Assembly: GCA_031119395.1 (NCBI GenBank)
Contig: JAVHYA010000014.1
Location: 16,625-77,222, forward strand
Length of the DNA: 60,598 bases
Direction: 5' to 3'
Source: Pseudomonadota bacterium
Lineage (GTDB): Bacteria > Pseudomonadota > Gammaproteobacteria > Burkholderiales > Burkholderiaceae_C
Part shown: one piece after another, positions 47,726 to 57,340 of the stretch
How positions within the stretch are numbered: position 1 is the first letter of the stretch
Layout of the letters: each line of letters starts with the position of its first letter
Program-made: the position numbers and the translations under genes
The notes under the pieces: generated by a model
Databases searched by the model: none
Told to the model about the DNA's origin: nothing
Seen by the model: the letters and a program-made list of their open reading frames with translations, nothing else

Positions 47726-49341
47726 CCCCGCTCCTGCAGGTCCGCAACCTGCGCATCGCCTTCGACGGCAAGGACGTGGTGCACGGCCTCGACCTCGACA
47801 TCGCGGCCGGCGAGAAGCTTGCGCTGGTGGGCGAATCCGGGTCGGGCAAGACGATCACGGCATTGAGCCTGCTGCGGCTGGTGCCCAACGCCGAGCTGTC
47901 GGGCGTTGCAAAGCTTTTCGGCCCGGAAGGCCCACCAGGCGGGCGTGACCTGCTATCGATTTCGGAGCGCGAGCTGCGCGGCGTGCGCGGCCGGGAGATC
48001 GCGATGATCTTCCAGGAGCCGATGACGGCCCTCAACCCGCTGTACCCGGTCGGCGACCAGATCGCCGAGGTGCTCGAACTGCACGAGGGCCTGGGCAGGC
48101 GCGAGGCCCAGGCCGCGGCCGTGCAGCTGCTGGCCGACACCGGCGTGCCCGAGCCGGCCCGGCGGGCGCGGTCCTTCCCGCATCAGCTCTCGGGTGGGCA
48201 ACGGCAGCGCGCCATGATCGCCATGGCCCTGGCCTGCAAGCCGCGCCTGCTGCTGGCCGACGAGCCCACCACCGCCCTGGACGTGACGCTGCGGGTGCAG
48301 ATCCTCGATCTGCTCGACAAGCTGCAGCAGCAGCACGGCATGGCGGTGCTGCTCATCACCCACGACCTCAACCTGGTGCGCCGCTTCGCCGACCGCGTGG
48401 CGGTGATGGAGCAGGGGCGCCTGGTGGAGGAGGGGGCCGTTGCCACGGTCTTCGACGCGCCCCGGCACCCCTACACCCGCAAGCTGATCGACAGCCGGCC
48501 GGCACGCGACGTCGTCGCCGTGCCGGACGCGGACGCCGGACGCCCGCCGGTGCTGACCGCCCGTGGCCTGCGCGTGAGCTATCCCGTGCCGCGCCCCGGC
48601 ATCCGCGGCTGGTTCGGCCGCGACGCCTTCGTGGCGGTGCAGGGTGCCGACCTGGCCATCGCGCGCGGCGAGACGCTCGGCGTGGTCGGCGAATCGGGCT
48701 CGGGCAAGTCCACCCTGGCCCTGGCCGCGCTGGGCCTGCTGCCGGCGCAGGGTGAACTGCGCATCGACGGGCGCGGCTGGACGCGCCGCACCGCCACCGA
48801 CCGGCCGTTGCGGCGGGTGGTGCAGGTGGTGTTCCAGGACCCCTTCTCGTCGCTCTCCCCGCGCCTGACGGTGGAGGAGATCGTCGGGGAGGGCCTGGCC
48901 GTGCACGGCGAAGCGGCCCAGGCCCCCCAGCGGCGCCAGCGCGTCCTGGAGGCGCTGGCCGACGTCGGGCTCACCGAGGCGCAGTTCCCGTCGCTGCTGC
49001 AGCGCTACCCCCACGAGTTCTCGGGCGGGCAGCGGCAGCGCCTGGCCATCGCCCGGGCGCTGATCGTCGATCCGGCGCTGCTGGTGCTCGACGAGCCCAC
49101 CAGCGCGCTCGACGTGACGATCCAGAAGCAGGTGCTGGGCCTCCTGCAGCGCCTGCAGCGCGAGCGCGGCCTGAGCTACCTGCTGATCACGCACGACGTG
49201 GAAGTCATCCGCGCCATGGCGCACCGGGTGCTGGTGATGAAGGACGGCGCCGTCGTGGAGCAGGGGGGCGTCGACCAGGTGCTCGATGCGCCGCAGCACC
49301 CCTACACCCGCCAGCTGGTCGCCGCGGCCTTGGCCGATTAG
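47722..49341 (+). CDS. yejF: Peptide/microcin C-type ABC transporter ATP-binding protein YejF
   Basis: A 539-residue double ABC ATPase that powers YejB-YejE. The first half has [15 protein letters not shown] near residue 38, [15 protein letters not shown] near 160 and [13 protein letters not shown] near 180; the second half repeats this with [30 protein letters not shown] and [14 protein letters not shown]. Both halves carry the oligopeptide-type signature HPYTR(K/Q)L near their ends. Residues about 62-82 ([20 protein letters not shown]) are encoded by a family A repeat copy and lengthen a surface loop by a few residues. ATG at 47722; the frame is open upstream. Confidence 0.93.
   Translation: MTPLLQVRNLRIAFDGKDVVHGLDLDIAAGEKLALVGESGSGKTITALSLLRLVPNAELSGVAKLFGPEGPPGGRDLLSISERELRGVRGREIAMIFQEPMTALNPLYPVGDQIAEVLELHEGLGRREAQAAAVQLLADTGVPEPARRARSFPHQLSGGQRQRAMIAMALACKPRLLLADEPTTALDVTLRVQILDLLDKLQQQHGMAVLLITHDLNLVRRFADRVAVMEQGRLVEEGAVATVFDAPRHPYTRKLIDSRPARDVVAVPDADAGRPPVLTARGLRVSYPVPRPGIRGWFGRDAFVAVQGADLAIARGETLGVVGESGSGKSTLALAALGLLPAQGELRIDGRGWTRRTATDRPLRRVVQVVFQDPFSSLSPRLTVEEIVGEGLAVHGEAAQAPQRRQRVLEALADVGLTEAQFPSLLQRYPHEFSGGQRQRLAIARALIVDPALLVLDEPTSALDVTIQKQVLGLLQRLQRERGLSYLLITHDVEVIRAMAHRVLVMKDGAVVEQGGVDQVLDAPQHPYTRQLVAAALAD
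47905..47963 (-). repeat. Family A repeat A7 inside yejF
   Basis: On the minus strand it reads AATCGATAGC, then CACGCCCGCCTGGTGGGC, then CTTCCGGGCCGAAAAGCTTTGCAA. The start of the first hairpin is degraded and the second stem is imperfect, so it is the least certain in-gene copy. It is antisense to yejF and translated in frame. Confidence 0.6.
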
Positions 49342-49360
49342 AAGGACCACGAGCTCGCGA

Positions 49361-50554
49361 ATGTCGGATACCGGATACGAGCCGCGCGGCGGCTGGCGGG
49401 CCGCGCTGGCCTGCATGGTGGCCCTGGCGGTGGCGATGGGCCTCGGGCGCTTCGCCTTCACGCCCATGCTTCCCGTCATGCTGCACGAGGGCAGGCTGAG
49501 CCTGGAAGGCGGCGGCCTGCTGGCCTCGCTCAACTACCTCGGCTACTTCGTCGGTGCACTGTCGTGCGCGGCGATCCGCGTGGCCGCGCCGCGCATGGTC
49601 CGGGGCGGGCTGGTCGCCACGGCCCTGCTGCTCCTGGGCATGGGCCTGCTGCACGGCTTCACGGCCTGGGGCGTGCTGCGCACCGCGGCGGGCGTCATGA
49701 GCGCCTGGACCTTCGTCTTCGCGTCGGGCTGGGGCCTGCGGCGCCTGGCCGAGACCGGCACGCCCGCGTTGGGCGGGGTGATCTACACGGGGCCAGGCAT
49801 CGGCATCGTGGCGACCGGGCTGCTCGGGGGGCTGGCGGGACGCTGGGGGTCGGATGCTGCCTGGATCGGCTTCGGCCTCGTGGCGCTGCTGCTCATCGCG
49901 GTGATCTGGCGCATCTTCGACGACGGCGCCCATGCGGGTGCGCCGGGCAGCCCGCCGCCGGCGGCCGCGCGCCTCCCGGCGCCGTCGGCGCACGATCGCA
50001 GCGACGCACGCTGGCTGGTGCTCCTCTACGGCCTGGCGGGCTTCGGCTACATCATCACGGCGACCTTCCTGCCGGTCATTGCGCGCCAGGCGCTGCCGGG
50101 TTCGCCCTGGCCGGACCTGTTCTGGCCGCTGTTCGGGCTGGCGGTGATCCCCGGCGCGCTCATCGGGGCGCGCGCGCCCACGCACTGGGACAACCGGCTG
50201 CTGCTGGCCGCGGCCTACGCCCTGCAGGCCTTGGGGGTGCTGCTGTCGGTCGCCTGGCCGACGATCGGCGGCTTCGCGCTCGGCAGCCTGCTGCTGGGCA
50301 TGCCGTTCACGGCGATCACGCTGTTCGCGGTGCGCGATGCGCGACGGCTGCGCGGCAACGCGGCGGCCGGGCTGATCGGCTACGCCACGGCGTCGTACGG
50401 GATCGGCCAGATCGTGGGCCCGCTGTTCGCGGCACCGCTGGCGCACCGCACGGGCTCCTTTTCGGTGCCCTTGCTGGTCGCAGCGGGTGCGCTGGCCCTG
50501 GGCGCAGTGCTTTTTCTGCTCGTCTGGCGGGCGGCGGGGCGCCGCGCACCCTGA
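49361..50554 (+). CDS. MFS transporter, YbfB/YjiJ family
   Basis: A 397-residue inner-membrane protein with about twelve hydrophobic segments. The N-terminus [20 protein letters not shown] and the following [10 protein letters not shown] are diagnostic for the YbfB/YjiJ group of major facilitators. [15 protein letters not shown]-like sequence (here [15 protein letters not shown]) in the second half also fits. The substrate is unknown. The ATG at 49361 is preceded by GAAGGA at suitable distance; the frame opens upstream at 49286. It starts 19 bases after yejF and may be co-transcribed with the importer. Confidence 0.88.
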   Translation: MSDTGYEPRGGWRAALACMVALAVAMGLGRFAFTPMLPVMLHEGRLSLEGGGLLASLNYLGYFVGALSCAAIRVAAPRMVRGGLVATALLLLGMGLLHGFTAWGVLRTAAGVMSAWTFVFASGWGLRRLAETGTPALGGVIYTGPGIGIVATGLLGGLAGRWGSDAAWIGFGLVALLLIAVIWRIFDDGAHAGAPGSPPPAAARLPAPSAHDRSDARWLVLLYGLAGFGYIITATFLPVIARQALPGSPWPDLFWPLFGLAVIPGALIGARAPTHWDNRLLLAAAYALQALGVLLSVAWPTIGGFALGSLLLGMPFTAITLFAVRDARRLRGNAAAGLIGYATASYGIGQIVGPLFAAPLAHRTGSFSVPLLVAAGALALGAVLFLLVWRAAGRRAP

Positions 50555-50572
50555 TTTTGTCGCTCCGCCTGC

Positions 50573-50609
50573 TTGACGACGGGACAAATTCCGCGCAGCC
50601 CGCTATAAT
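50573..50609 (+). promoter_or_regulatory. Promoter region of rimP-nusA-infB
   Basis: A perfect consensus -10, TATAAT, lies at 50604-50609. The -35 is unclear: TTGACG at 50573 is 25 bases away, too far, and GACAAA at 50583 is 15 bases away. Transcription would begin near 50616, immediately before the terminator-like hairpin. Confidence 0.6.
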
Positions 50610-50620
50610 CTGAGGCTCAC

Positions 50621-50660
50621 GACCAAACGGGCGGGTACCAACCGCCCGTTTTTTTTGGTC
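50621..50660 (+). terminator. Intrinsic terminator/attenuator in the rimP leader
   Basis: An 8-bp stem ACGGGCGG/CCGCCCGT with a seven-base loop is followed by seven T residues and then GG. An outer GACCAA/TTGGTC pair (50621-50626 and 50655-50660) could extend the stem around a T bulge. It lies about 12 bases after the -10 box and 130 bases before the rimP start. It could end the MFS transcript, but also any transcript started at the TATAAT box, so it may act as an attenuator. Confidence 0.75.
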
Positions 50661-50791
50661 GATCATTTTCCCACCGCCTCGACCTCTTTGATCTTGTGCC
50701 GGGTGCAGTCGTTCAGGGCCTCGCGGTCCGTTCGGCGGCGCCGGGTGCGGCTCAGGGCTTGGCGGCTACCCGCAAGGACGCGCGCACACCG

Positions 50792-51400
50792 GTGGCATTG
50801 CAGCAGACAGTCGAAACAACCGTGGCCGGACTGGGCTACGACCTGATCGAGATCGAACGCTCGGCCGGGGGACTGCTGCGCGTCACCATTGATCTGCCGT
50901 GGTCCGGCCCCACCTCCGAAGCAGCGCCCGGTGCGCCCGAACCCTTCGTGACGGTCGAGGACTGCGAGAAGGTCACGCGCCAGCTGCAGTATGCGCTGGA
51001 AGTCGACAACGTCGACTACAAGCGGCTCGAGGTCTCCTCGCCCGGCATCGACCGGCCGCTGCGCAACGAACAGGATTTCGAACGCTTTGCCGGCGAGGTG
51101 ATCGACATCACGCTCAAGGCGCCGATCGGCGATGCGGCAGCGGGCCAGGTCAGTGCCAGCCGCAAGAAGTTCCGCGGCACGCTGGAGCGCACCGAAGGCT
51201 CCGCCGGCGAGCGGGGCTGGCAGATCGTGTGGAGCGACGAACCTGCGGCCAAGCCGGGCCAGAAGATCAGCAAGAAGCGCGCGCCGGCCCCGGTCCAGGC
51301 GCTCGGCTTCACCCTGGACGAGCTGCGCGAGGCGCGGCTCGCCCCCATCGTGGATTTCAAGGGGCGCAAGCCCAAGACCGGCGCGCCCTCGGCGGAATAA
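50792..51400 (+). CDS. rimP: Ribosome maturation factor RimP
   Basis: A 202-residue RimP, needed for 30S subunit maturation. The N-terminal alpha/beta domain has LQQTVETTVAGLGYDLIEIE and LQYALEVDNVDYKRLEVSSP leading to GIDRPLRNEQDFERFAGE, the most conserved stretch. The C-terminal SH3-like domain follows, here enlarged by charged loops (residues 120-170), and ends with EARLAPIVDFKGRK. The start is uncertain: GTG at 50792 gives VALQQTVE, the family start; a GTG at 50696 would add 32 residues without family resemblance. It is the first gene of rimP-nusA-infB. Confidence 0.9.
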   Translation: MALQQTVETTVAGLGYDLIEIERSAGGLLRVTIDLPWSGPTSEAAPGAPEPFVTVEDCEKVTRQLQYALEVDNVDYKRLEVSSPGIDRPLRNEQDFERFAGEVIDITLKAPIGDAAAGQVSASRKKFRGTLERTEGSAGERGWQIVWSDEPAAKPGQKISKKRAPAPVQALGFTLDELREARLAPIVDFKGRKPKTGAPSAE

Positions 51401-51430
51401 GGCCGGAGTCATCGGAAGGAGCCAAGTGGC

Positions 51431-52918
51431 ATGAATCGCGAAATGTTGATGTTGGTGGATGCGATCTCGCGCGAGAAGAACGTCGAACGCGACGTCGTCT
51501 TCGGTGCCGTGGAGTCGGCATTGGCGCAGGCCACCAAGAAGCTGTACGCCGGCGACGTGGACATCCGCGTCGCGATCGATCGCGACAGCGGTGCCTACGA
51601 GACCTTCCGCCGCTGGCACGTCGTGCCCGACGAGGCCGGCCTGCAGTTGCCCGACCAGGAAATCCTGCTGTTCGAAGCCAAGGAAGAGGTGCCGGACATC
51701 GAGGTGGACGAGTACATCGAGGAGCCCGTCGAGTCGCTGCCCATCGGCCGCATCGGCGCCATGGCCGCCAAGCAGGTGATCCTGCAGAAGATCCGCGACG
51801 CCGAGCGCGAGATGCTGCTCAACGACTTCATGTCGCGCGGCGAGAGGATCTTCACCGGCACCGTCAAGCGCCTGGACAAGGGCGACATCATCGTGGAGGC
51901 GGGTCGCGTCGAAGGGCGTCTGCGCCGCAGCGAGATGATCCCCAAGGAGAACCTGCGCAACGGGGACCGCGTCCGCGCCATGATCATGGAAGTGGACCTG
52001 ACGCTGCGCGGCGCGCCGATCATCCTCTCGCGCTCGGCGCCGGAGTTCATGATCGAGCTGTTCCGCAACGAGGTGCCCGAGATCGAGCAGGGCCTGCTCG
52101 AGATCAAGAGCTGCGCGCGCGACCCCGGTTCGCGCGCCAAGATCGCCGTGCTCAGCCACGACAAGCGTGTCGACCCGATCGGCACCTGCGTCGGCGTGCG
52201 CGGCACCCGCGTCAATGCCGTGACCAACGAGCTGGCCGGCGAGCGCGTCGACATCGTGCTGTGGTCCGACGACCCGGCGCAGTTCGTGATCGGCGCCCTG
52301 GCGCCGGCCAACGTCAGCTCCATCGTGGTGGACGAGGAAAAGCATGCCATGGACGTGGTCGTGGACGAGGAGAACCTCGCCATCGCCATCGGCCGCGGCG
52401 GCCAGAACGTGCGCCTGGCTTCCGACCTCACCGGCTGGAAGATCAACATCATGGACGCGAACGAATCGGCCCAGAAGCAGGCCGAGGAGACCAGCGTCAC
52501 CCGCCAGCTCTTCATGGAGAAGCTGGACGTCGACGAGGAGATCGCCGACATCCTCATCCACGAAGGCTTCACCAGCCTGGAAGAGGTGGCCTACGTGCCG
52601 ATCGCCGAAATGCTCGAAATCGAGTCCTTCGACGAAGACACGGTCAACGAGCTGCGCGCCCGTGCCAAGGACGCGCTGCTGACCATGGAAATCGCCAAGG
52701 AAGAGAGCGTCGAAAGCGTCTCGCAGGACTTGCGCGATCTCGAGGGGCTGACCCCCGACCTCATTGCCAAGCTGGCCGGCGCGGGTGTGAACACCCGCGA
52801 CGACCTGGCCGACCTGGCTGTCGACGAACTCACCGAAATCACCGGCCAGAGCGCCGATGAAGCCAAGGCCCTGATCCTCAAGGCACGCGAACATTGGTTC
52901 GCGGGCTCGCAAGAGTGA
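51431..52918 (+). CDS. nusA: Transcription termination/antitermination protein NusA
   Basis: A 495-residue NusA. The N-terminal RNA polymerase-binding domain starts [20 protein letters not shown], the S1 domain is near residues 137-200 ([20 protein letters not shown]), two KH domains cover about 230-370 ([19 protein letters not shown] and [19 protein letters not shown]), and two C-terminal acidic repeats with helix-hairpin-helix motifs fill residues 375-495. It modulates pausing, termination and antitermination. It follows rimP by 30 bases. NusA regulates its own operon in E. coli, which gives meaning to the terminator in the rimP leader. Confidence 0.97.
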   Translation: MNREMLMLVDAISREKNVERDVVFGAVESALAQATKKLYAGDVDIRVAIDRDSGAYETFRRWHVVPDEAGLQLPDQEILLFEAKEEVPDIEVDEYIEEPVESLPIGRIGAMAAKQVILQKIRDAEREMLLNDFMSRGERIFTGTVKRLDKGDIIVEAGRVEGRLRRSEMIPKENLRNGDRVRAMIMEVDLTLRGAPIILSRSAPEFMIELFRNEVPEIEQGLLEIKSCARDPGSRAKIAVLSHDKRVDPIGTCVGVRGTRVNAVTNELAGERVDIVLWSDDPAQFVIGALAPANVSSIVVDEEKHAMDVVVDEENLAIAIGRGGQNVRLASDLTGWKINIMDANESAQKQAEETSVTRQLFMEKLDVDEEIADILIHEGFTSLEEVAYVPIAEMLEIESFDEDTVNELRARAKDALLTMEIAKEESVESVSQDLRDLEGLTPDLIAKLAGAGVNTRDDLADLAVDELTEITGQSADEAKALILKAREHWFAGSQE

Positions 52919-52942
52919 TCGCCATGGAGGCACGAACCAGAT

Positions 52943-55840
52943 ATGTCCAGCACCACCGTTGCAGAGTTCGCTCAAGAACTCAAGAAGACACCCGAAACGC
53001 TGCTTGACCAGCTGCGCAGCGCGGGCGTGACCAAATCGGCTGCGTCCGATGCCCTGACCGAGGGCGACAAGCAGGCCCTGCTCGGCCATCTCAAGGCGAG
53101 CCACGGCACGGCTGCGCCCGAGCGCAAGAAGATCACGCTGACCAAGAAATCCACCAGCGAGATCAAGCAGGCGGACGCGATGGGGCGCGCGCGCACGATC
53201 CAGGTGGAAGTGCGCAAGAAGCGCACCTTCATCCAGCGCGACGATGCGCCCGCCGAGGCGCCCGCACCGGCCCCCGCGCCCGCGGTGCCCCAGATCGACG
53301 AGGCCGAACTGGCACGTCGCGAGGAAGAGGCACGCCGCAACGCCGAGCTGCTGCGCCGCCAGGAAGAGGAACTCGCCGCCAAGCGCAAGGAGCGCGAGGA
53401 GGCCGAGGCACGCGAGCGCGAAGTCGCCGAGCGCGAGGAGCAGGCCGACAAGGCGCGTGAAGCGCAGGTCGAGAGGGCCCGTGCCGAAGCCGCGATGCTG
53501 AACGCCGCCGCCGAGAAGGCCCGCAATACCTCGCCGGGTGCCGAGGCTGCTGCGGCTGCGGCCGCCGCCCAGGCCGCGGCAGACAAGGCTGCTGCCGAGA
53601 AGGCCGCCGCCGAGAAGGCCAAGGAAGAAGCCAAGGCGAAGGCTGCCGCCGAATCGAAGGCGCGCGCCGACGAAGAGGCGGCCCGGGCCAAGGACCTGGA
53701 CGAGCGCCGCCGCAAGGCGCTGGCCGAGGCCGAGGCCATCCGCGAGATGATGAACGCGCCCAAGCGCGTGCTCGTGGCCAAGAAGGAAGAGCCCAAGCCC
53801 GCCGAGGTGAAGCCTGCCGTCAAGGGCACGCTGCACAAGCCGGCCGCCGGCGCACGCCCCGCGGCGGGCGCGCCCGCGGCGCCGGGTTCGGGCAAGGAGA
53901 TCAAGTCCGCCAAGACCTCTTCCGCCTGGGCCGGCGATCCGGCCAAGAAGAAGGAAATCAAGACCCGCGGCGACGCCAGCGGCGGCGTGGGCCGTGGCAA
54001 CTGGCGCGGGGGCCCGCGCGGCCGCCGCGGCAACGACCGCGACCGCGACGATTCGCACCAGCAGGCCGCACCGGTCGAGCAGCGCGTGATCGAGGTGCAC
54101 GTGCCGGAAACCATCACGGTGTCCGAACTCGCGCACAAGATGTCGATCAAGGCCTCCGAGGTGATCAAGCAGCTGATGAAGCTGGGCCAGATGGCGACCA
54201 TCAACCAGTCGCTGGACCAGGACACGGCCATGATCCTGGTGGAGGAACTGGGCCACACCGCCGTCGTGGCGGCGCTGGACGACCCGGAAGCCTTCACCGA
54301 GGAAGAGGTGCAACAGGCACAGGCCGAGGCCCTGCCGCGTGCGCCGGTCGTGACCGTCATGGGCCACGTCGACCACGGCAAGACCTCGCTGCTGGACTAC
54401 ATCCGCCGCGCCAAGGTGGCGGCGGGCGAAGCGGGCGGCATCACGCAGCACATCGGCGCCTACCACGTCGAGACGCCGCGCGGCATGATCACCTTCCTCG
54501 ACACCCCGGGCCACGAGGCGTTCACCGCCATGCGTGCCCGCGGTGCCCAGGCCACCGACATCGTCATCCTCGTGGTGGCGGCCGACGACGGCGTGATGCC
54601 GCAGACCAAGGAAGCCGTCAAGCACGCCAAGGCGGCCGGCGTTCCGATCGTGGTCGCGGTCAACAAGATCGACAAGCCCGACGCCAACCCCGAGCGCGTG
54701 AAGAGCGAGCTGGTGGCCGAGGAGGTCGTGCCCGAGGAGTTCGGTGGCGATTCGCCCTTCGTCGAGGTCTCGGCCAAGACGGGCAAGGGCATCGACGACC
54801 TGCTCGAGCAGGTGCTGCTGCAGGCCGAAGTGCTGGAACTGAAGGCGCCGGTCGAAGCCGCCGCCAAGGGCCTGGTCATCGAAGCGCAGCTGGACAAGGG
54901 CCGCGGCCCCGTGGCCACGGTGCTGGTGCAGTCGGGCACGCTCAAGGTGGGCGACGTGGTGCTGGCCGGTTCGACCTATGGCCGCGTGCGCGCCATGATC
55001 GACGAGGACGGCAAGACCACCAAGTCGGCCGGCCCCTCGATCCCGGTCGAGATCCAGGGCCTGACCGAAGTGCCGCAGGCGGGCGACGAGTTCATGGTGA
55101 TGGCCGACGAGCGCCGTGCGCGCGAGATCGCCACCTACCGTGCCGGCAAGTTCCGCAACACCAAGCTGGCCAAGCAGCAGGCCGCCAAGCTCCAGAACAT
55201 GTTCTCGGACATGACGGCCGGCGAGGTCAAGACCCTGCCGATCATCATCAAGGCGGACGTCCAAGGCTCGCAGGAAGCGCTGTCGCAGTCGCTGCTCAAG
55301 CTCTCGACCGACGAGGTCAAGGTGCAGGTGGTGTATGCGGGCGTGGGCGGCATCAGCGAATCCGACGTGAACCTGGCGATCGCCGCCAAGGGCATCGTGA
55401 TCGGCTTCAACGTGCGTGCCGATGCCGGTGCGCGCAAGCTGGCCGAGGGCAACGACGTCGAGATCAAGTACTACAGCATCATCTACGACGCCGTGGACGA
55501 GCTGAAGACCGCGATGGCCGGCATGCTGGCGCCCGAGAAGCGCGAAGAGATCATCGGCCACGCCGAGATCCGCACGGTGTTCGTGGCGACGAAGATCGGC
55601 ACGATTGCCGGTTCGTACGTGCTCGACGGCGTGGTCACGCGCAACGCGCACTTCCGCCTGCTGCGCGACAACATCGTCGTCTACACGGGCGAGATCGAGT
55701 CGGTCAAGCGCATGAAGGATGACGTGAAGGAAGTCCGCGAGGGCTTCGAGTGCGGTATCAAGCTGCGCAACTACAACGACATCAAGGAAGGCGACCAGCT
55801 CGAGATCTTCGAGATCAAGGAGATCGCGCGGACGCTGTAA
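52943..55840 (+). CDS. infB: Translation initiation factor IF-2
   Basis: A 965-residue IF-2, which places initiator tRNA on the 30S subunit. The N-terminal domain (residues 1-60) starts [20 protein letters not shown], followed by a long charged, alanine-rich helical linker (residues 100-290) and a basic glycine/arginine patch (about 345-370). The GTPase core has [12 protein letters not shown] near residue 472, [15 protein letters not shown] near 518 and [13 protein letters not shown] near 572, then domains II-IV. Start and length fit a betaproteobacterial IF-2. It follows nusA by 24 bases. Confidence 0.97.
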   Translation: MSSTTVAEFAQELKKTPETLLDQLRSAGVTKSAASDALTEGDKQALLGHLKASHGTAAPERKKITLTKKSTSEIKQADAMGRARTIQVEVRKKRTFIQRDDAPAEAPAPAPAPAVPQIDEAELARREEEARRNAELLRRQEEELAAKRKEREEAEAREREVAEREEQADKAREAQVERARAEAAMLNAAAEKARNTSPGAEAAAAAAAAQAAADKAAAEKAAAEKAKEEAKAKAAAESKARADEEAARAKDLDERRRKALAEAEAIREMMNAPKRVLVAKKEEPKPAEVKPAVKGTLHKPAAGARPAAGAPAAPGSGKEIKSAKTSSAWAGDPAKKKEIKTRGDASGGVGRGNWRGGPRGRRGNDRDRDDSHQQAAPVEQRVIEVHVPETITVSELAHKMSIKASEVIKQLMKLGQMATINQSLDQDTAMILVEELGHTAVVAALDDPEAFTEEEVQQAQAEALPRAPVVTVMGHVDHGKTSLLDYIRRAKVAAGEAGGITQHIGAYHVETPRGMITFLDTPGHEAFTAMRARGAQATDIVILVVAADDGVMPQTKEAVKHAKAAGVPIVVAVNKIDKPDANPERVKSELVAEEVVPEEFGGDSPFVEVSAKTGKGIDDLLEQVLLQAEVLELKAPVEAAAKGLVIEAQLDKGRGPVATVLVQSGTLKVGDVVLAGSTYGRVRAMIDEDGKTTKSAGPSIPVEIQGLTEVPQAGDEFMVMADERRAREIATYRAGKFRNTKLAKQQAAKLQNMFSDMTAGEVKTLPIIIKADVQGSQEALSQSLLKLSTDEVKVQVVYAGVGGISESDVNLAIAAKGIVIGFNVRADAGARKLAEGNDVEIKYYSIIYDAVDELKTAMAGMLAPEKREEIIGHAEIRTVFVATKIGTIAGSYVLDGVVTRNAHFRLLRDNIVVYTGEIESVKRMKDDVKEVREGFECGIKLRNYNDIKEGDQLEIFEIKEIARTL

Positions 55841-55842
55841 AA

Positions 55843-55980
55843 CGGATACGGACAGCCGTACGCGAAGGACGCGAAGATCACGCGAAGTACGCGAAAGAGA
55901 AAGTCATCTTCTTTCGAGTTCTTCGCGGTCTTCGCGAGACCTTCGCGTATTTCGCGTTCGGTTCCCGCTCCCGCATTTCG
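55843..55980 (+). repeat. Family B long imperfect palindrome, copy B3
   Basis: The left end reads CGGACAGCCGTACGCGAAGG followed by ACGCGAAG units; the right arm carries CTTCGCG units and ends GGTTCCCGCTCCCGCATTTC. It fills the infB-rbfA junction, starting two bases after the infB stop codon and ending two bases before the rbfA start. rbfA therefore lacks a normal purine-rich ribosome binding site outside the element. Confidence 0.85.
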
Positions 55981-55982
55981 CC

Positions 55983-56363
55983 ATGCCCAAGCGCAAGTCC
56001 ACTGCCCCCAACCGCGGCTTCAAGGTCGCCGATCAGATCCAGCGCGATCTGACGGAGCTGATCGCGCGCGAACTGAAGGATCCGCGGGTGGGCATGGTCA
56101 CGCTGCAGGCCGTGGAGGTCACGCCCGACTACGCGCACGCCAAGGTGTTCTTCAGCGTGCTCGTGGGCGATCCGATGGAAACCCAGGAGGCCTTGAACCA
56201 GGCCGCCGGCTTCCTGCGCAACGGCCTGTTCAAGCGCCTGCACATCCACACCGTGCCCACGCTGCACTTCGTGTTCGACCGCACCACCGAGCGTGCGGCC
56301 GACATGAACGCCTTGATCGCCAAGGCGGTTTCCTCGCGTTCAAAAGACGACGACACCCCATGA
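55983..56363 (+). CDS. rbfA: Ribosome-binding factor A
   Basis: A 126-residue single KH-domain protein that helps mature the 16S rRNA 5' end. [20 protein letters not shown] at residue 13 and [20 protein letters not shown] near 35 are characteristic, as is [20 protein letters not shown] at the end. The last codon overlaps the truB ATG (ATGA), so the two are translationally coupled. The start at 55983 gives [12 protein letters not shown] and lies two bases beyond the B3 palindrome. Confidence 0.95.
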   Translation: MPKRKSTAPNRGFKVADQIQRDLTELIARELKDPRVGMVTLQAVEVTPDYAHAKVFFSVLVGDPMETQEALNQAAGFLRNGLFKRLHIHTVPTLHFVFDRTTERAADMNALIAKAVSSRSKDDDTP

Positions 56364-57340
56364 GCCCGCCATCCCGTGTCAGGGTGCAGCGGCGCCCTGT
56401 GCATGGGGTGTTGCTGCTCGACAAGCCGCTGGGTCTGTCCAGCAACCAGGCCTTGCAGAAGGCCAAGTGGTTGCTGCGCGCCGAAAAGGCCGGCCACACC
56501 GGCACGCTCGATCCGCTCGCGACCGGCGTGCTGCCGCTGTGCTTCGGTGCGGCGACCAAGTTCAGCCAGCTGCACCTCGACGCCGACAAGACCTATCGCG
56601 CCATCGCGCGCCTCGGCGTGCGCACCGCCACGGGCGACGCGGAAGGCCAGGTGATCGCCGAACGCCCGGTCGGGGTGACGGCGGAGGACCTGGCGCGCGT
56701 GCAGGCGCAATTCACCGGCCGCATCACGCAGGTGCCGCCGATGCACAGCGCGCTCAAGAAGGACGGCAAGGCGCTGTACGAGTACGCCCGCGAGGGCGTC
56801 GAGGTGGAGCGCGCGCCGCGCGAGGTCGAAATTTACGAGCTGAAAGTGGCTGCAGCGCCCGCCAGTCCTGTGCAGCCAGCTATCGAAATCGTAGCAACCG
56901 TCAGCAAGGGCACGTACATCCGCACGCTCGGCGAGGACATCGGCGAGGCGCTGGGCTGCGGCGCGCACCTCACGGCGCTGCGCCGCGTTGCCACCGGCGG
57001 CTTCGACGTCTCGCAGTGCGTCACGCTCGAAGCCCTCGAGGCGCTGGCGCCGGACGAGCGCCTGGCGCTGCTGCAGCCCGTCGAATGCCTGGTGGCCGGC
57101 CACACGCGCGTCACGCTCGGCGCCGAGGATGCGGGGCGTTTTCTCTCCGGCGTGCGCCGCCGCGGCGCCTGGCCCGATGCGCACGCGGTGGCCGTGTTCG
57201 GCGAGTCGCCGGCGGCCTTCCTGGGCACGGCCCACGTCAAGGCCGGTGAACTGATCCCGGGGCGCTTGCTGAGCCCCCTCGAAATCCAGCAAACCCTTCT
57301 TTCGAATCCAGCGCCTCGCGAAGAGGCCCTCACACCATGA
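56360..57340 (+). CDS. truB: tRNA pseudouridine(55) synthase TruB
   Basis: A 326-residue TruB, which makes pseudouridine 55 in the T loop of tRNAs. The catalytic aspartate is D51 in [16 protein letters not shown]; other signatures are [19 protein letters not shown] and [20 protein letters not shown]. The strand before [20 protein letters not shown] (about residues 160-179, sequence [20 protein letters not shown]) is encoded by a family A repeat, which lengthens or replaces a loop in the middle of the catalytic domain. A PUA-like C-terminal domain is present. The stop overlaps the typA ATG (ATGA). Confidence 0.94.
   Translation: MSPPSRVRVQRRPVHGVLLLDKPLGLSSNQALQKAKWLLRAEKAGHTGTLDPLATGVLPLCFGAATKFSQLHLDADKTYRAIARLGVRTATGDAEGQVIAERPVGVTAEDLARVQAQFTGRITQVPPMHSALKKDGKALYEYAREGVEVERAPREVEIYELKVAAAPASPVQPAIEIVATVSKGTYIRTLGEDIGEALGCGAHLTALRRVATGGFDVSQCVTLEALEALAPDERLALLQPVECLVAGHTRVTLGAEDAGRFLSGVRRRGAWPDAHAVAVFGESPAAFLGTAHVKAGELIPGRLLSPLEIQQTLLSNPAPREEALTP
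56836..56897 (-). repeat. Family A repeat A8 inside truB
   Basis: On the minus strand it reads GCTA-CGATTTCGA-TAGC, then the GC stem region GCACAGGACTGGCGGGCGC with one arm degraded, then TGCAGCCACTTTCAGCTCG. It is antisense to truB and in frame. Confidence 0.85.

Noticed and set aside
53240-53760. Alanine/glutamate-rich tract in infB as a tandem DNA repeat
   Set aside because: The tract is the normal charged helical linker of IF-2. The DNA varies from unit to unit and no exact tandem repeat is seen.
50663-55651. A 1662-codon minus-strand frame opposite rimP, nusA and infB
   Set aside because: Low-complexity antisense reading of three well-identified genes on the other strand; no start context and no motifs.
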